The translations under genes and the position numbers were made by a program. Below, one piece after another: positions 14,732 to 23,102 of a stretch of DNA of 32,256 bases. The notes under the pieces were generated by a model that was given only the letters and a program-made list of their open reading frames with translations, made no database searches and had not been told where the DNA came from. Positions within the stretch are counted from its first letter, which is position 1. Every line of letters starts with the position of its first letter. The stretch spans positions 1-32,256 of the forward strand of contig CAIRTN010000341.1 in the NCBI GenBank assembly GCA_903881515.1, read 5' to 3'. Source of the stretch: an uncultured Rhodospirillales bacterium (GTDB lineage: Bacteria > Pseudomonadota > Alphaproteobacteria > Acetobacterales > Acetobacteraceae).

Positions 14732-16186
14732 ATGGCATACAGCATCGAGGGCCGGACCGGGGCTTGGGAGGTCGTGATCGGCCTGGAAGTGCATGCCCAG
14801 GTGATCAGCAAGGCCAAGCTGTTCAGCGGTGCGGCCGCTACTTTCGGCGCGGAAGCGAATGCGCAGGTCAGCTTCGTGGATGCGGCGTTTCCCGGCATGC
14901 TGCCGGTGCTCAACGAGGAATGCGTGGCGCAGGCGGTGCGCACGGGGCTGGGGCTGAACGCGCAGATCAACCTGGTCAGCCGGTTCGACCGGAAGAACTA
15001 TTTCTACGCCGACTTGCCGCAGGGCTATCAGATCAGCCAGTACGAGCACCCGATTGTCGGCAAGGGCGTGGTGGAAATCGAACTGGCGGACGGTTCGACC
15101 CGGCAGATCGGGGTCACCCGGCTGCATCTGGAGCAGGATGCCGGCAAGAGCCTACATGACCAGCATCCGACCAAGTCGTTCATCGACCTCAACCGCTCCG
15201 GCGTTGGGTTGATGGAGATCGTCAGCGAGCCCGATCTGCGCAGCCCTGAGGAGACCGGGGCCTATCTGCGCAAGCTGCGGGCGATCCTGCGCTATCTCGG
15301 CACCTGCGACGGCAACATGGAGGAGGGCTCGATGCGCGCGGACGTCAACGTCTCCGTGCGCAAGGCGGGCGAGGCGTATCGGACGCGCTGCGAGGTTAAG
15401 AACGTCAACTCCGTGCGCTTCGTGATGCAGGCGGTGGAGGCGGAGGCGGCACGGCAGGTGGAGGTTTGGGAATCCGGCGGCGAGGTGGTGCAGGAAACCC
15501 GGCTGTTCGACCCGGCGCGCGGCGAGACGCGGCCGATGCGCTCGAAGGAAGACGCGCATGATTACCGGTATTTCCCGGACCCCGATTTGTTGCCGTTGGT
15601 GCTGGACGCCGATTGGGTGGAGCAGTTGCGTGCCGCGCTGCCGGAGTTGCCGGACGAGAAGCGGGCGCGGTTCATGCGCGATTTTGGCCTGTCGGGCTAT
15701 GACGCCTCGGTGCTGGTCGCCGAGCGGGCGACGGCCGATTTCTTCGAGGCGGTGGCCGCAGGGCAAGATGCGAAGCTGGCGGCGAACTGGGTGACGGTGG
15801 AGTTGTTCGCGGTGCTGAACAAGCGCGGTCTGAGCATCGAGAATAGCCCGGTGAGCGCTGTCGCGCTGGGGCAGATGCTGGACCTGATGGCGAACGGGAC
15901 GATCAACGGGCGTATTGCCAAGGATGTGTTCGAGGCGATGGTGGATAGCGGCGACCTGCCGGCGGTGATTGTCGAGCGCAAGGGGTTGCGGCAGGTCACC
16001 GATACCGGGGCGATCGACGCGGCCTGTGCCGCGGTGCTGTCGGCCAATCCGGACAAGGTCGCCGAATACCGTTCGGGCAAGGACAAGATGTTCGGCTTCT
16101 TTGTCGGGCAGGTGATGAAGGCGATGGCCGGGAAGGGCAATCCGGCACTGGTGAATGAGGCGCTGAAGAAACTTCTCTCCGCCTGA
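14732..16186 (+). CDS. gatB: Asp/Glu-tRNA amidotransferase subunit B
   Basis: The 484-residue protein carries the GatB cradle motifs: [19 protein letters not shown] at the N terminus, [62 protein letters not shown] and [13 protein letters not shown]-terminal helical/YqeY-like tail ([13 protein letters not shown] to [25 protein letters not shown]) binds the tRNA. It phosphorylates the mischarged aminoacyl group and transfers ammonia to it. It is the last gene of gatCAB and is followed 15 bp later by a GST gene. Confidence 0.97.
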   Translation: MAYSIEGRTGAWEVVIGLEVHAQVISKAKLFSGAAATFGAEANAQVSFVDAAFPGMLPVLNEECVAQAVRTGLGLNAQINLVSRFDRKNYFYADLPQGYQISQYEHPIVGKGVVEIELADGSTRQIGVTRLHLEQDAGKSLHDQHPTKSFIDLNRSGVGLMEIVSEPDLRSPEETGAYLRKLRAILRYLGTCDGNMEEGSMRADVNVSVRKAGEAYRTRCEVKNVNSVRFVMQAVEAEAARQVEVWESGGEVVQETRLFDPARGETRPMRSKEDAHDYRYFPDPDLLPLVLDADWVEQLRAALPELPDEKRARFMRDFGLSGYDASVLVAERATADFFEAVAAGQDAKLAANWVTVELFAVLNKRGLSIENSPVSAVALGQMLDLMANGTINGRIAKDVFEAMVDSGDLPAVIVERKGLRQVTDTGAIDAACAAVLSANPDKVAEYRSGKDKMFGFFVGQVMKAMAGKGNPALVNEALKKLLSA

Positions 16187-16201
16187 AACAAGGAAACGTC
16201 G

Positions 16202-16828
16202 ATGAGCATCGAACTCTGGACCTGGAACACCCCCAACGGGCGCAAGATCAGCGCGGCGCTGGAGGAAATGGGGCTGCCCTACAGCGTCCATCCGGTGAAT
16301 ATCGGCAAGGGCGAGCAGTTCAATCCGGAGTTCCTGGCGTTCAGCCCGAACAACCGCATCCCGGCGATCCGCGATCCGCAGGCGCCGGATGGCAAGCCGA
16401 TCACCGTGTTCGAGTCGGGCGCGATCCTGATCTATCTGGGACAGAAGACCGGCAAATTCTGGCCGGCAGACCTGCGGGCGCAGGTCCCGGTGCTGGAATG
16501 GCTGATGTGGCAGATGGGCGGGTTCGGGCCGATGCCGGGGCAGGTGCATCATTTCCTGCAGGTTGAGAACGAAGCCGACCGGCGTTACGGGCTGGAGCGG
16601 TATTCCAAGGAAACGCGCCGGTTGTATGGCGTGGCGGACCGACGGCTGGCGCAGGTTGAGTTCTTTGCCGGCGATATCTCGATTGCCGATTTCGCCATTC
16701 TGGGCTGGGCCTGGCGGCATGAGCGCCATCAGGTTGATCTTGCGGAGTTTCCCAACGTCAAGCGCTGGTACGAAACGATGATGGCGCGCCCAGCGACACA
16801 GCGCGGCTTCGCGGTGGCGCTGAGCTAA
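16202..16828 (+). CDS. Glutathione S-transferase family protein (YfcG/Nu-like)
   Basis: The 208-residue protein has the two-domain GST layout. The N-terminal thioredoxin-like part begins IELWTWNTPNGRKISAALEE, the start typical of YfcG/YghU-type enzymes. NNRIPAIRD holds the cis-proline, and FESGAILIYL (about 75-84) is the glutathione-binding ESxAI motif. The helical C-terminal half ends FPNVKRWYETMMARPATQ. YfcG-type enzymes are disulfide-bond reductases rather than classic conjugases. AAGGAAACGTCG precedes the ATG. The 15 bp gap suggests co-transcription with gatCAB; a 12 bp-stem hairpin follows. Confidence 0.92.
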   Translation: MSIELWTWNTPNGRKISAALEEMGLPYSVHPVNIGKGEQFNPEFLAFSPNNRIPAIRDPQAPDGKPITVFESGAILIYLGQKTGKFWPADLRAQVPVLEWLMWQMGGFGPMPGQVHHFLQVENEADRRYGLERYSKETRRLYGVADRRLAQVEFFAGDISIADFAILGWAWRHERHQVDLAEFPNVKRWYETMMARPATQRGFAVALS

Positions 16829-16847
16829 ATGGGCGTTTGACGGACCG

Positions 16848-16878
16848 GTTTGCAGCCCCTAGAACCGGGGCTGCAAAC
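16848..16878 (+). terminator. Strong GC-rich hairpin after the GST gene
   Basis: GTTTGCAGCCCC (16848-16859) and GGGGCTGCAAAC (16867-16878) form a perfect 12 bp stem with a 7-base loop, 19 bases after the GST stop. No T-tract follows, so termination may be weak or need a partner factor. It separates the gat-GST operon from tRNA-Ser. Confidence 0.6.
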
Positions 16879-16902
16879 GTCGTGTGACCTGATTCCCCCG
16901 GC

Positions 16903-16995
16903 GGAGGGGTGGCCGAGCGGCTGAAGGCGACGGTTTGCTAAACCGTTTACGGGAGTAAATCCCGTACGTGGGTTCGAATCCCATCCCCTCCGCCA
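16903..16995 (+). tRNA. tRNA-Ser (anticodon GCU)
   Basis: A full class II tRNA cloverleaf can be drawn. Acceptor arms GGAGGGG (16903-16909) and CCCCTCC (16985-16991) pair fully. TG at positions 8-9 is followed by the D-arm GCCGAGCGGCTGAAGGC. The anticodon loop is TTTGCTAAA within stems GACGG/CCGTT. A long variable arm (ACGGGAGTAAATCCCGT) and TTCGAAT in the T-loop follow. The discriminator G is followed by an encoded CCA at 16993-16995. The GCU anticodon reads AGC/AGU serine codons. A short T-rich run follows. Confidence 0.97.
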
Positions 16996-17007
16996 ATTTC
17001 TCCCTTT

Positions 17008-17865
17008 TTAGCGATACAGGTCCGGAGCAGGCTTTGGTTTGCGGGCTTTGGACTTCGGTTTCGGCGCTGCGGCGAGCAGATCCGTCATCGTGGCGCCACG
17101 GGTGCGCCAATAGGAGCTGAGGATGCCGACGTCCCAGCCGACGCAGAAATGCTTGACGCCCATTTCCAGATAGGGTGCGGCCTGGTCGGGTTCCTGGATT
17201 TCGATGCGCGGCTGGATGCCTTTTTTCAGCGCGGTCTCGATGGTCTTGAGTTCGGCTTTGCGGACGTCGGGATGCGCGCGGTTACCGGTCTGGCCGATCG
17301 ACATCGAGTAGTCGGAGCCGCCGAACTGGACCATGTCGATGCCGGGGACAGAGAGAATGGCGTCGAGGTCCTCGACCGCTTCGCGCTTCTCGATCATCAG
17401 CACGACAACCGCGTCGTCCAAGGCCTGGACGTAGGCCGGAGAGCCGCCTTCGCGGTTGGTGCCGACGTCGCGGCGCATGCCGACGCCGGTGAGGCCGAAA
17501 CCGCGGCGGTTGCCGGGGGTTTCCGCGCGAACGGCGGCGACGCAGGCCTTGGCATCGGCGACGGTGCGGACGTCAGCGAACAGCACTGACTGGAAGCCGG
17601 AGCCGATCGCCCGCATGGCCTGATGGGTGTATTCGCCCTGCTCGACCTTGATCATGCCGCCGATGCCGGCAAGCTCCAAGGCGCGGCCGAGGTTGTCGAG
17701 ATCGTGCAGGCTGAACGGGGCGTATTCCGCGGTGAACTCGACATAGTCGTAATGGCCACCGGCGGCGCCGATCAGTTCGACCAGGGTCGGCCAGGTGGAC
17801 AGGATATGGGTGCCGAGGCTGGGCAGGCCGGCATCGAGCTTCTGGCGCAGGCGGTTGGGGCGCAT
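17008..17865 (-). CDS. HpcH/HpaI aldolase/citrate lyase family protein with variant active site
   Basis: The 285-residue protein has the (beta/alpha)8 pyruvate-aldolase layout. SLGTHILSTWPTLVELIGAA opens the barrel, MIEKREAVEDLDAI holds the metal ligand E159, and GSDYSMSIG (183-191) the metal ligand D185. CVGWDVGIL closes it. The EH.P loop that normally carries the catalytic histidine of HpaI-type aldolases reads AEYAP (46-50), so the histidine is replaced by Tyr48. That suggests altered chemistry or substrate. The C-terminal 20 residues are a basic KPKSKARKPKP tail. The ATG at 17865 gives a family-like N terminus. The gene is divergent from the FAD oxidoreductase by 98 bp and ends 12 bp from tRNA-Ser. 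Confidence 0.85.
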   Translation of the reverse strand: MRPNRLRQKLDAGLPSLGTHILSTWPTLVELIGAAGGHYDYVEFTAEYAPFSLHDLDNLGRALELAGIGGMIKVEQGEYTHQAMRAIGSGFQSVLFADVRTVADAKACVAAVRAETPGNRRGFGLTGVGMRRDVGTNREGGSPAYVQALDDAVVVLMIEKREAVEDLDAILSVPGIDMVQFGGSDYSMSIGQTGNRAHPDVRKAELKTIETALKKGIQPRIEIQEPDQAAPYLEMGVKHFCVGWDVGILSSYWRTRGATMTDLLAAAPKPKSKARKPKPAPDLYR

Positions 17866-17878
17866 TTGTCGGGTTTCC

Positions 17879-17949
17879 CGTGACGTTTCTCGGCGGAGTG
17901 TTGTCCCGCGCGACGGTGGGGGCAAGGCTTTCGCGCCACGGCGTGACGT
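17879..17949. promoter_or_regulatory. Direct repeat CGTGACGT in the HpcH/FAD-oxidoreductase divergent region
   Basis: CGTGACGT occurs at 17879-17886 and again at 17942-17949, 63 bp apart start to start, which is close to six helical turns. Both lie in the 98 bp between two divergent genes. A regulator bound at both sites could loop the DNA, but no protein is identified and the 8-mer is short. Confidence 0.3.
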
Positions 17950-17963
17950 GGTTACAGTTGTGC

Positions 17964-19280
17964 ATGTCACACAGCGATCTGTTTCACCCTGACTTCAAGC
18001 CCGAACCTTACTGGTGGGAGGCCTATCGGCCGATCAGCGGTGCCCTGGTGGATTTGCCGCCAAGGGTCCGGGTGGCGATCGTGGGCGCGGGATATGCCGG
18101 GCTATCGACGGCGCTTGAATTGCACAAGCAGGGCGTCGAGGCGGTTGTGCTGGAAGCCAAGGAGCTTGGGCACGGCGCCAGCACGCGCAGCGGGGGCGCG
18201 GTGTCGGGCGGGGTGAACATCGGCAAGAGCTTCACCGGCAAAACGCTCGATGCGAACTCGCCGAAAGCCCACGGACTGCTGGCCGATGCAGCGGATGCGT
18301 TCAGCAATATCGAACGGCTGATCGGCGAGGAGGGGATCGACTGCGGCTGGGAGAAGAATGGGCGGTTCGTCGGCGCCTGGACCGCCAAGCACTATGCCAG
18401 CCAGACCGCGCGCGTGGCGAAGCTAAACGACGTGGCGCATTCGGGCGCCTACATGGTGCCGCGTGAGCGGCAGCGTGAGGAGATTGCCAGCGACTATTAT
18501 TGCGGAGGCATGGTGGTGGAGCGGGCCGCAAGCTTGCACCCGGCGCTTTACTACAAGGGTTTGCTGGATGCTGTGCGGCGGCGTGGCATTGCGGTCTGCG
18601 CCGAGGCGCCGGTGCTCGGCATTCGCGAGGAGAATGATGGCTGGCGGGTGCGTACGGCGCGGGGTGAGGTGTTGGCCGACGAGGTGGTGATCGCCACCAA
18701 TGGCTATACCGGAGACGTTACGCCGCAGTTGAAGCGACGGTTGATCCCGGTGGCGAGCCACATCATCGCCACCGAGGAATTGCCGGCCGATCTGGCCGCG
18801 ACGCTGATCCCGAAGACGCGCACGCTGTCAGATACGCGCCGTGTGTTGACCTATTACCGCATGTCACCCGACCACAAGCGGGTGATCTTCGGGGGGCGCG
18901 CACGGTTCACCCAGATTTCGCCGATCATCAGCGCGCCGATCCTGCATCAGTTCATGACCGAGCGCTTCCCGCAGCTCAAAGATGTCCGGATCACCCATGC
19001 CTGGACCGGCAACGTGGCGTTTACGCTCGATGCCGTGCCGCATATGGGGCAACAGGATCGGATGCATTACCTGCTAGGCTGCAACGGCAGCGGGGTAGCG
19101 ATGATGTCCTATCTGGGTGTGCAAACGGCACGCAAGATCGCCGGTGTGGCGAACTACACATGCCATTTCGACGCCGAAGAATTCCCGGATCATCCGCTGT
19201 ACAACGGCAATCCCTGGTTCCTGCCGGCGATCGGCTCCTGGTACCGGTTCCGCGACCGGCTTGACCGCGCGCTGGGTTAG
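17964..19280 (+). CDS. FAD-dependent oxidoreductase (DAO/OrdL-type)
   Basis: The 438-residue protein starts with the leader SHSDLFHPDFKPEPYWWEAY seen in gamma-glutamylputrescine-oxidase (PuuB/OrdL)-type enzymes. The FAD Rossmann motif VAIVGAGYAGLSTALEL (38-54) and the ribose-binding E64 (VVLEA) follow. GHGASTRSGGAVSGG (69-83) is the typical OrdL flavin segment, and TNGYTG and GCNGSGVAMMSYLG complete the DAO fold. Such enzymes oxidise amines or amino acids to imines with O2 or an electron carrier. The ATG at 17964 is chosen for this conserved N terminus; no strong ribosome site is seen. Its stop overlaps that of the convergent nitroreductase gene by 4 bp (TTAG). Confidence 0.9.
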   Translation: MSHSDLFHPDFKPEPYWWEAYRPISGALVDLPPRVRVAIVGAGYAGLSTALELHKQGVEAVVLEAKELGHGASTRSGGAVSGGVNIGKSFTGKTLDANSPKAHGLLADAADAFSNIERLIGEEGIDCGWEKNGRFVGAWTAKHYASQTARVAKLNDVAHSGAYMVPRERQREEIASDYYCGGMVVERAASLHPALYYKGLLDAVRRRGIAVCAEAPVLGIREENDGWRVRTARGEVLADEVVIATNGYTGDVTPQLKRRLIPVASHIIATEELPADLAATLIPKTRTLSDTRRVLTYYRMSPDHKRVIFGGRARFTQISPIISAPILHQFMTERFPQLKDVRITHAWTGNVAFTLDAVPHMGQQDRMHYLLGCNGSGVAMMSYLGVQTARKIAGVANYTCHFDAEEFPDHPLYNGNPWFLPAIGSWYRFRDRLDRALG

Positions 19281-20110
19281 CGCAGCGGGAAGCCGAGGCG
19301 TTCCAGGGTTGAGCGCAAGGTGTGGCGGCCGTTCATCGCCTTGATCTTACCCATGCGACGGATGACCCGGCGTGTCCAATCGTCAGCGGAAACCTCGTTG
19401 CGGCGGGAGAACGCGCCCATGCGCAGATCGTAGGCGTGACGCTCGGCGGTTTCGCCCGTGGTTGCGTAGGTCTCGTGATGCAGAACGATGGATTGCGGCA
19501 GGCGTGGTTTGACCTCGTTGGAGGTTGCTTCAGCGGCGTAGCCGATGCACAGACCGAATAGGCAGACCACGCCGTCGGGCAGGCCGAGCAGGCGGGAAAC
19601 GGTTTCCGGTTCGTTGCGCAGTGCGCCGATATAGACTGTGGACAGGCCCAGGGACTCGGCGGCGACCACGGCGTTCTGGGCCGCGAGGGCCGCGTCGATG
19701 GCGGCGACAAGAAATGCTTCAAGGTAGGGCGCCGCTTCCAGCGTCTCGCCTTCCTCGGCGGCAACACGCTGATTACGTGCGACGTCGGCGAGCCAGACCA
19801 GGAAGAGCGGGCACTGCTGGATATGCTTCTGGTCGTTGGCGATGCGTGCGAGTTCTGCTCGGGCGGCAGGGTTGTTGACGGAAAGCACCGACCAGGTCTG
19901 CATGTTCGACGAGGTGGCCGCGGACTGTGCAGTGGCCACCAAGGTTTCCAGGGTGCCCTCCGGCGGCGCGTCAGGGCGGTAGCCGCGCACCGAGCGGTGT
20001 GACAACAGCAGGGCGATGTGGTCGTTCCATGGGCCAGCGGCAGGAACTGCATCTGCGCCGTAGCGCAGCGCGAGTGCTTCCGTCTTTTGTTGGTTCGCAA
20101 CGTGATCCAT
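19277..20110 (-). CDS. NfsA/Frp-type nitroreductase or NADPH-flavin oxidoreductase
   Basis: The 277-residue protein belongs to the FMN-binding nitroreductase superfamily, in the NfsA/Frp branch. HRSVRGYRPD (38-47) and ATSSNMQTWSV (65-75) bind FMN. GLSTVYIGALRNEPETVSRL (154-173) and LFGLCIGY (184-191), followed by KPRLPQSIVLHHETY, correspond closely to the NfsA/Frp pattern. It is longer than E. coli NfsA (about 240). Frp-type enzymes supply FMNH2 to luciferases, so in this operon it may feed the NtaA-type monooxygenase two genes upstream. GGAG eight bases before the ATG at 20110 supports the start. It is the last gene of the three-gene operon. Confidence 0.9.
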   Translation of the reverse strand: MDHVANQQKTEALALRYGADAVPAAGPWNDHIALLLSHRSVRGYRPDAPPEGTLETLVATAQSAATSSNMQTWSVLSVNNPAARAELARIANDQKHIQQCPLFLVWLADVARNQRVAAEEGETLEAAPYLEAFLVAAIDAALAAQNAVVAAESLGLSTVYIGALRNEPETVSRLLGLPDGVVCLFGLCIGYAAEATSNEVKPRLPQSIVLHHETYATTGETAERHAYDLRMGAFSRRNEVSADDWTRRVIRRMGKIKAMNGRHTLRSTLERLGFPLR

Positions 20111-20124
20111 GGGTCGTCTCCGGT

Positions 20125-21606
20125 TCAGGCGTTGATCAGCCAGCGGGGCTTCCAACCGCCGCCGCCGTAGAGTCGGGTCTGCATATCCCCGTGATCGACC
20201 AGGCTCAGCCTGTCAATCCGCAGTTCGACGGCGCCCATGACGATGTCATGCAGTTTGGCCGCGTCGAGGCCGGGGTGGTCCTGCACGTAGGCGTTCACCC
20301 TGTGTCGGCCATCGGCGCCGGCGAGGATCTCGATCTGGTATGTGTCGCGGGCAATCAGGGTCTCGATGGCGGCACGCAGTTCGGTCAGATCGACGCGGGC
20401 GCCGCGGACCTTGATGAAGTCGGACTCCAGGCGGCGGAACGGGCCGAATAAGCGTGGGACCGTTAGGCCGCAGCCCGTGCACTCGTCCCATTTTGTTCCG
20501 CCCTCGATCAAGTCGCCGGACCAGTAGCGCAGGATCACTGTACCGTGCCAGTCGATATGGCTCCAGACCAGCACGCCGGGCGTTCCCGGCGCGGCGGGCA
20601 GGCGGGTTTCGGGGTCGATGACTTCGATGAAGAAGTGCTGCGGATCGACATGCAAGCCGGTGTTCTCGTCGCATTCGCGAAAGCCGCCGGATTTCAGTTC
20701 GGTGGAGCTCATGCCCTGCACGACACGCGCGCCGGGCGCACCGAGTTCAGCAAGGTTGCGGCGGATGGCCGATTCGTAGCCCTCGCTGAGGGCCTCGGCC
20801 GAGGCGGAGACCATCTCGATATGCGGCAGGCCATCGATGCGGCCGTCATGCAGCATCTTGCAGGCGGTATCGAGCCAGGCGACCAGATAGGAAGAGGTGC
20901 CGAAGAGGGCCTGCGTTTTCTCGCGATGCGCCACCAGCACCTGATTCTCCGTGCTGGTTACACGGCCGCCGAACATCGGACGCAGCGGTTGGCCGTTCAA
21001 CAGCGGCACGAGGAAATTGCCGTAGAAGCCGAGATGTTCACCTGCGGGCAGCAGGGACATGTAGCGCTGCGTCGGACTCCATGTGGAGAAATTGTGGTGA
21101 AACAGGCCGGCCCGGCGCAACGGGCCGTGGATATCCGATAGGGAGTAAGCCGATTGCGCGGCATTGCCGGTCGTGCCACCGGTACGCGTGGTGAGGATGG
21201 GCTGCCAGTCATTGAGGAACTCGCGCCAGACATAGTCGCCGGCGCGATCGGTTGGCTCGATATCGCCAGCGATCTCCGCTGCGGCTTGGGCGCTGGCCTT
21301 GTAGCGGGCGAGGTAGCTGGTGGAGATCTCCTCGACGTCGGGGTTCGCTGGCTTCCCTGGATAATTTGGGCTGAGGACGAAATCGGCGAAGTGCGACCGC
21401 AATTCCTCCTTCGAGGTAAAGGGGACATGGGCGGCAAAGTCCGCCTCGGATGCGATGGCGTCCAGGTCGACCTGCAAGGCAGCGAACTTGCGGCGGTAGA
21501 ACGGGGAATAGCGCGCGACATCATCAATGAGGAAACGGCGGAGGCGGGCGAAGGATTCGTCACGTTGTACCTGGGACTCTATACCGCGGCAGCGTAACGC
21601 GCTCAT
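20125..21606 (-). CDS. PaaK-like phenylacetate-CoA ligase family protein (adenylate-forming)
   Basis: The 493-residue protein resembles the short, C-terminal-domain-compact PaaK branch of adenylate-forming enzymes. RRFLIDDVARYSPFYRRKF (about 23-41) is the classic PaaK opening, VPFTSKEELR (61-70) follows, and the P-loop is RTGGTTGNAAQS (141-152). VQGMSSTE is the adenine-binding region, RYWSGDLIEGG the ribose-binding Asp motif, and RRLESDFIKVRGARV the hinge. It should form an acyl-AMP or acyl-CoA from an aromatic or other carboxylate. The start overlaps the monooxygenase stop by ATGA. It sits between monooxygenase and flavin-reductase genes, which is unusual. The substrate is unknown. Confidence 0.85.
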   Translation of the reverse strand: MSALRCRGIESQVQRDESFARLRRFLIDDVARYSPFYRRKFAALQVDLDAIASEADFAAHVPFTSKEELRSHFADFVLSPNYPGKPANPDVEEISTSYLARYKASAQAAAEIAGDIEPTDRAGDYVWREFLNDWQPILTTRTGGTTGNAAQSAYSLSDIHGPLRRAGLFHHNFSTWSPTQRYMSLLPAGEHLGFYGNFLVPLLNGQPLRPMFGGRVTSTENQVLVAHREKTQALFGTSSYLVAWLDTACKMLHDGRIDGLPHIEMVSASAEALSEGYESAIRRNLAELGAPGARVVQGMSSTELKSGGFRECDENTGLHVDPQHFFIEVIDPETRLPAAPGTPGVLVWSHIDWHGTVILRYWSGDLIEGGTKWDECTGCGLTVPRLFGPFRRLESDFIKVRGARVDLTELRAAIETLIARDTYQIEILAGADGRHRVNAYVQDHPGLDAAKLHDIVMGAVELRIDRLSLVDHGDMQTRLYGGGGWKPRWLINA

Positions 21607-22946
21607 CGGGCGTACCGGCTGGCAGGGCGGTTAAGGCCCATGTGTCCGCGCAAGGTTGTGGCGCTGTAGGCGCTGCGCATAAGACCACGGCGCTGCAATT
21701 CGGGCACCACCATGGTGGCAAAATCATCGAAGCCGCCGGGCAGATACGAGGCCTGGATGATGAAGCCGTCGGAGGCCTCGGTCGCCACCCATTCCTCCAT
21801 GACATCGGCGATATCCGTCGGCGTGCCGACAACAGAGTAGGAGCCGCGGGTGCCCGCATAGCGTTCATAGAGTTGTTTCAACGTCAGGTTTTCCCGCCGA
21901 GCCATTTCGGCCATCGCCTTCAGGCGGCTTCGGCTGACATTGGTGGTTACCGGCACGCGATCCTCCGGCAGGATCTCGTTGATATCCAGCCCGGACAGAT
22001 CGGCGCCCCCCAGTTCCACACTTAGCAGTTCGCGCCCCACATCGGGATGAACCAGGGACTGCATCTGTTCGAACTTGTCTTGGGCCTCCGCGCGCGTGCG
22101 GCCGACGGTGGGATTTAGACCAGCCATCATTTTGATGTCATCAGGCGTGCGGCCGAACTTTCCGGTCCGGCACTTCACATTGGCATAGAAGGCGCGTGCG
22201 CCCTCAATGCGCGACTGAGAGAAGAAGATCACCTCGCCTGTCTCTGCGCCAAGGTCCATGCCATCTTCCGAGGCTCCGGCCTGCGCGATCACCGGGTAGC
22301 CCTGCGGCGGACGCGCGAGATTGATCGGGCCACGCACAGTGTAGAATTGGCCCTTATGGTCGAGGCGATGCACCGCGTCGGGGTGAAAATAGCGCCCGCT
22401 GACACGGTCACGCAGGAAGGCGTCATCGTCCCAACTGTCCCATAATCCCTTCACCACGGCAACGAACTCGCGCGCGCGGGCGTAGCGCTCCTCGACATCG
22501 TAATGCGCCTCTCGGCCGAAGTTGAAACTTGCGGACGGGTTGGCCGTGGTCACGACGTTCCAGCCGGCGCGACCGCCGCTGATGTGATCAAGCGAGCCGA
22601 ACAGGCGAGCGACGTTGAATGGCTCATAGTAACTGGTGGATGCGGTACAGACCAAGCCAATGTGGCGTGTGACCGCCGCAGTCGCTGACATCAGGGTGAT
22701 CGGCTCGAAATGCGCCATGTATTGCGGCCAGCGGCTCAGCGCATCCATGTTGCCGTCGCGCGTCGCCACCGCGTCAGCCATGAACACGAAATCGAAACAG
22801 GCGCGCTCGGCGCTCTGCGCCAGTTTCATGAAATATGAGACGTTCTGGCCGGCGTCGATTTGCGCGTCAGGATGCAGCCAGGCGGCGACGTGCTGGCCCA
22901 TCGATGGAAAATGCGCGCCAAGATGGATCTGCTTTACGTCTCGCAT
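21603..22946 (-). CDS. NtaA/SnaA/DszA-type FMN-dependent monooxygenase
   Basis: The 447-residue protein has the length and signatures of the NtaA group within the LLM class. QNVSYFMKLAQSAERACFDF opens the barrel, and GGRAGWNVVTTANPSASFNFG (124-144) is the group hallmark. DHKGQFYTVRGPINLARPPQ and VIAQAGASEDGMDLGAETGE lie in the middle, and SVVGTPTDIADVMEEW near the end. Known members oxidise nitrilotriacetate, EDTA or dibenzothiophene sulfone, using FMNH2 from a partner reductase. GGGGGAGGG six to eight bases before the ATG at 22946 is a strong ribosome site. It is the first gene of an operon with PaaK-like and Frp-like genes, behind a predicted IclR-type operator and promoter. Confidence 0.92.
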   Translation of the reverse strand: MRDVKQIHLGAHFPSMGQHVAAWLHPDAQIDAGQNVSYFMKLAQSAERACFDFVFMADAVATRDGNMDALSRWPQYMAHFEPITLMSATAAVTRHIGLVCTASTSYYEPFNVARLFGSLDHISGGRAGWNVVTTANPSASFNFGREAHYDVEERYARAREFVAVVKGLWDSWDDDAFLRDRVSGRYFHPDAVHRLDHKGQFYTVRGPINLARPPQGYPVIAQAGASEDGMDLGAETGEVIFFSQSRIEGARAFYANVKCRTGKFGRTPDDIKMMAGLNPTVGRTRAEAQDKFEQMQSLVHPDVGRELLSVELGGADLSGLDINEILPEDRVPVTTNVSRSRLKAMAEMARRENLTLKQLYERYAGTRGSYSVVGTPTDIADVMEEWVATEASDGFIIQASYLPGGFDDFATMVVPELQRRGLMRSAYSATTLRGHMGLNRPASRYAR

Positions 22947-22987
22947 GAATGCCCTCCCCCATGCCGCCTGATGGGCGGTCTACGGCG

Positions 22988-23017
22988 AAACTAGAAACCG
23001 GAGATGGGAACTGTCGA
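22988..23017 (-). promoter_or_regulatory. Predicted promoter of the monooxygenase operon
   Basis: On the leftward strand TCGACA (23017-23012) matches the -35 consensus at five of six positions. Eighteen bases later TAGTTT (22993-22988) serves as a weak -10. The promoter lies 41 bases before the monooxygenase ATG and 8 bp downstream of the predicted operator at 23026-23040. The same layout occurs before tctC. Confidence 0.5.
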
Positions 23018-23025
23018 GGGCGGGC

Positions 23026-23040
23026 GTCCATAATGTGGAT
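23026..23040. promoter_or_regulatory. Predicted IclR-type operator upstream of the monooxygenase operon
   Basis: GTCCATAATGTGGAT is an interrupted palindrome (GTCCA-N5-TGGAT, four of five arm positions symmetric) with an AT-rich core. It matches the arms of the site at 23918-23932 in the iclR-tctC intergenic region and sits 8 bp from the predicted -35 box, as that one does. An overlapping ATAATGTG direct repeat extends it to 23046. Confidence 0.55.
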
Positions 23041-23102
23041 AATGTGATTTAGGTAGGGCCGGGAGCGTTGGATGCCAGCGGCATAGCCTTCCAGATCCTG
23101 CG

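Noticed and set aside
15152-16729. Leftward 525-residue open frame opposite gatB and GST
   Set aside because: Antisense shadow rich in Arg/His/Gln/Leu spanning two well-supported genes on the other strand.
16903-17007. tRNA-Ser as an integration site for a genomic island on its right
   Set aside because: No integrase gene and no repeat of the tRNA 3' end is visible to the right in the window.
16859-17110. Leftward 83-residue reading frame containing GMGFEPTYG
   Set aside because: It is the reverse-strand translation of tRNA-Ser; this peptide is a known false protein in annotation.
17416-17430. A third GTCCA-N5-TGGAC palindrome
   Set aside because: It lies inside the aldolase-like coding region, has a GC core (AGGCC) and no promoter at the 8 bp spacing; it shows that the arms alone can arise by chance.
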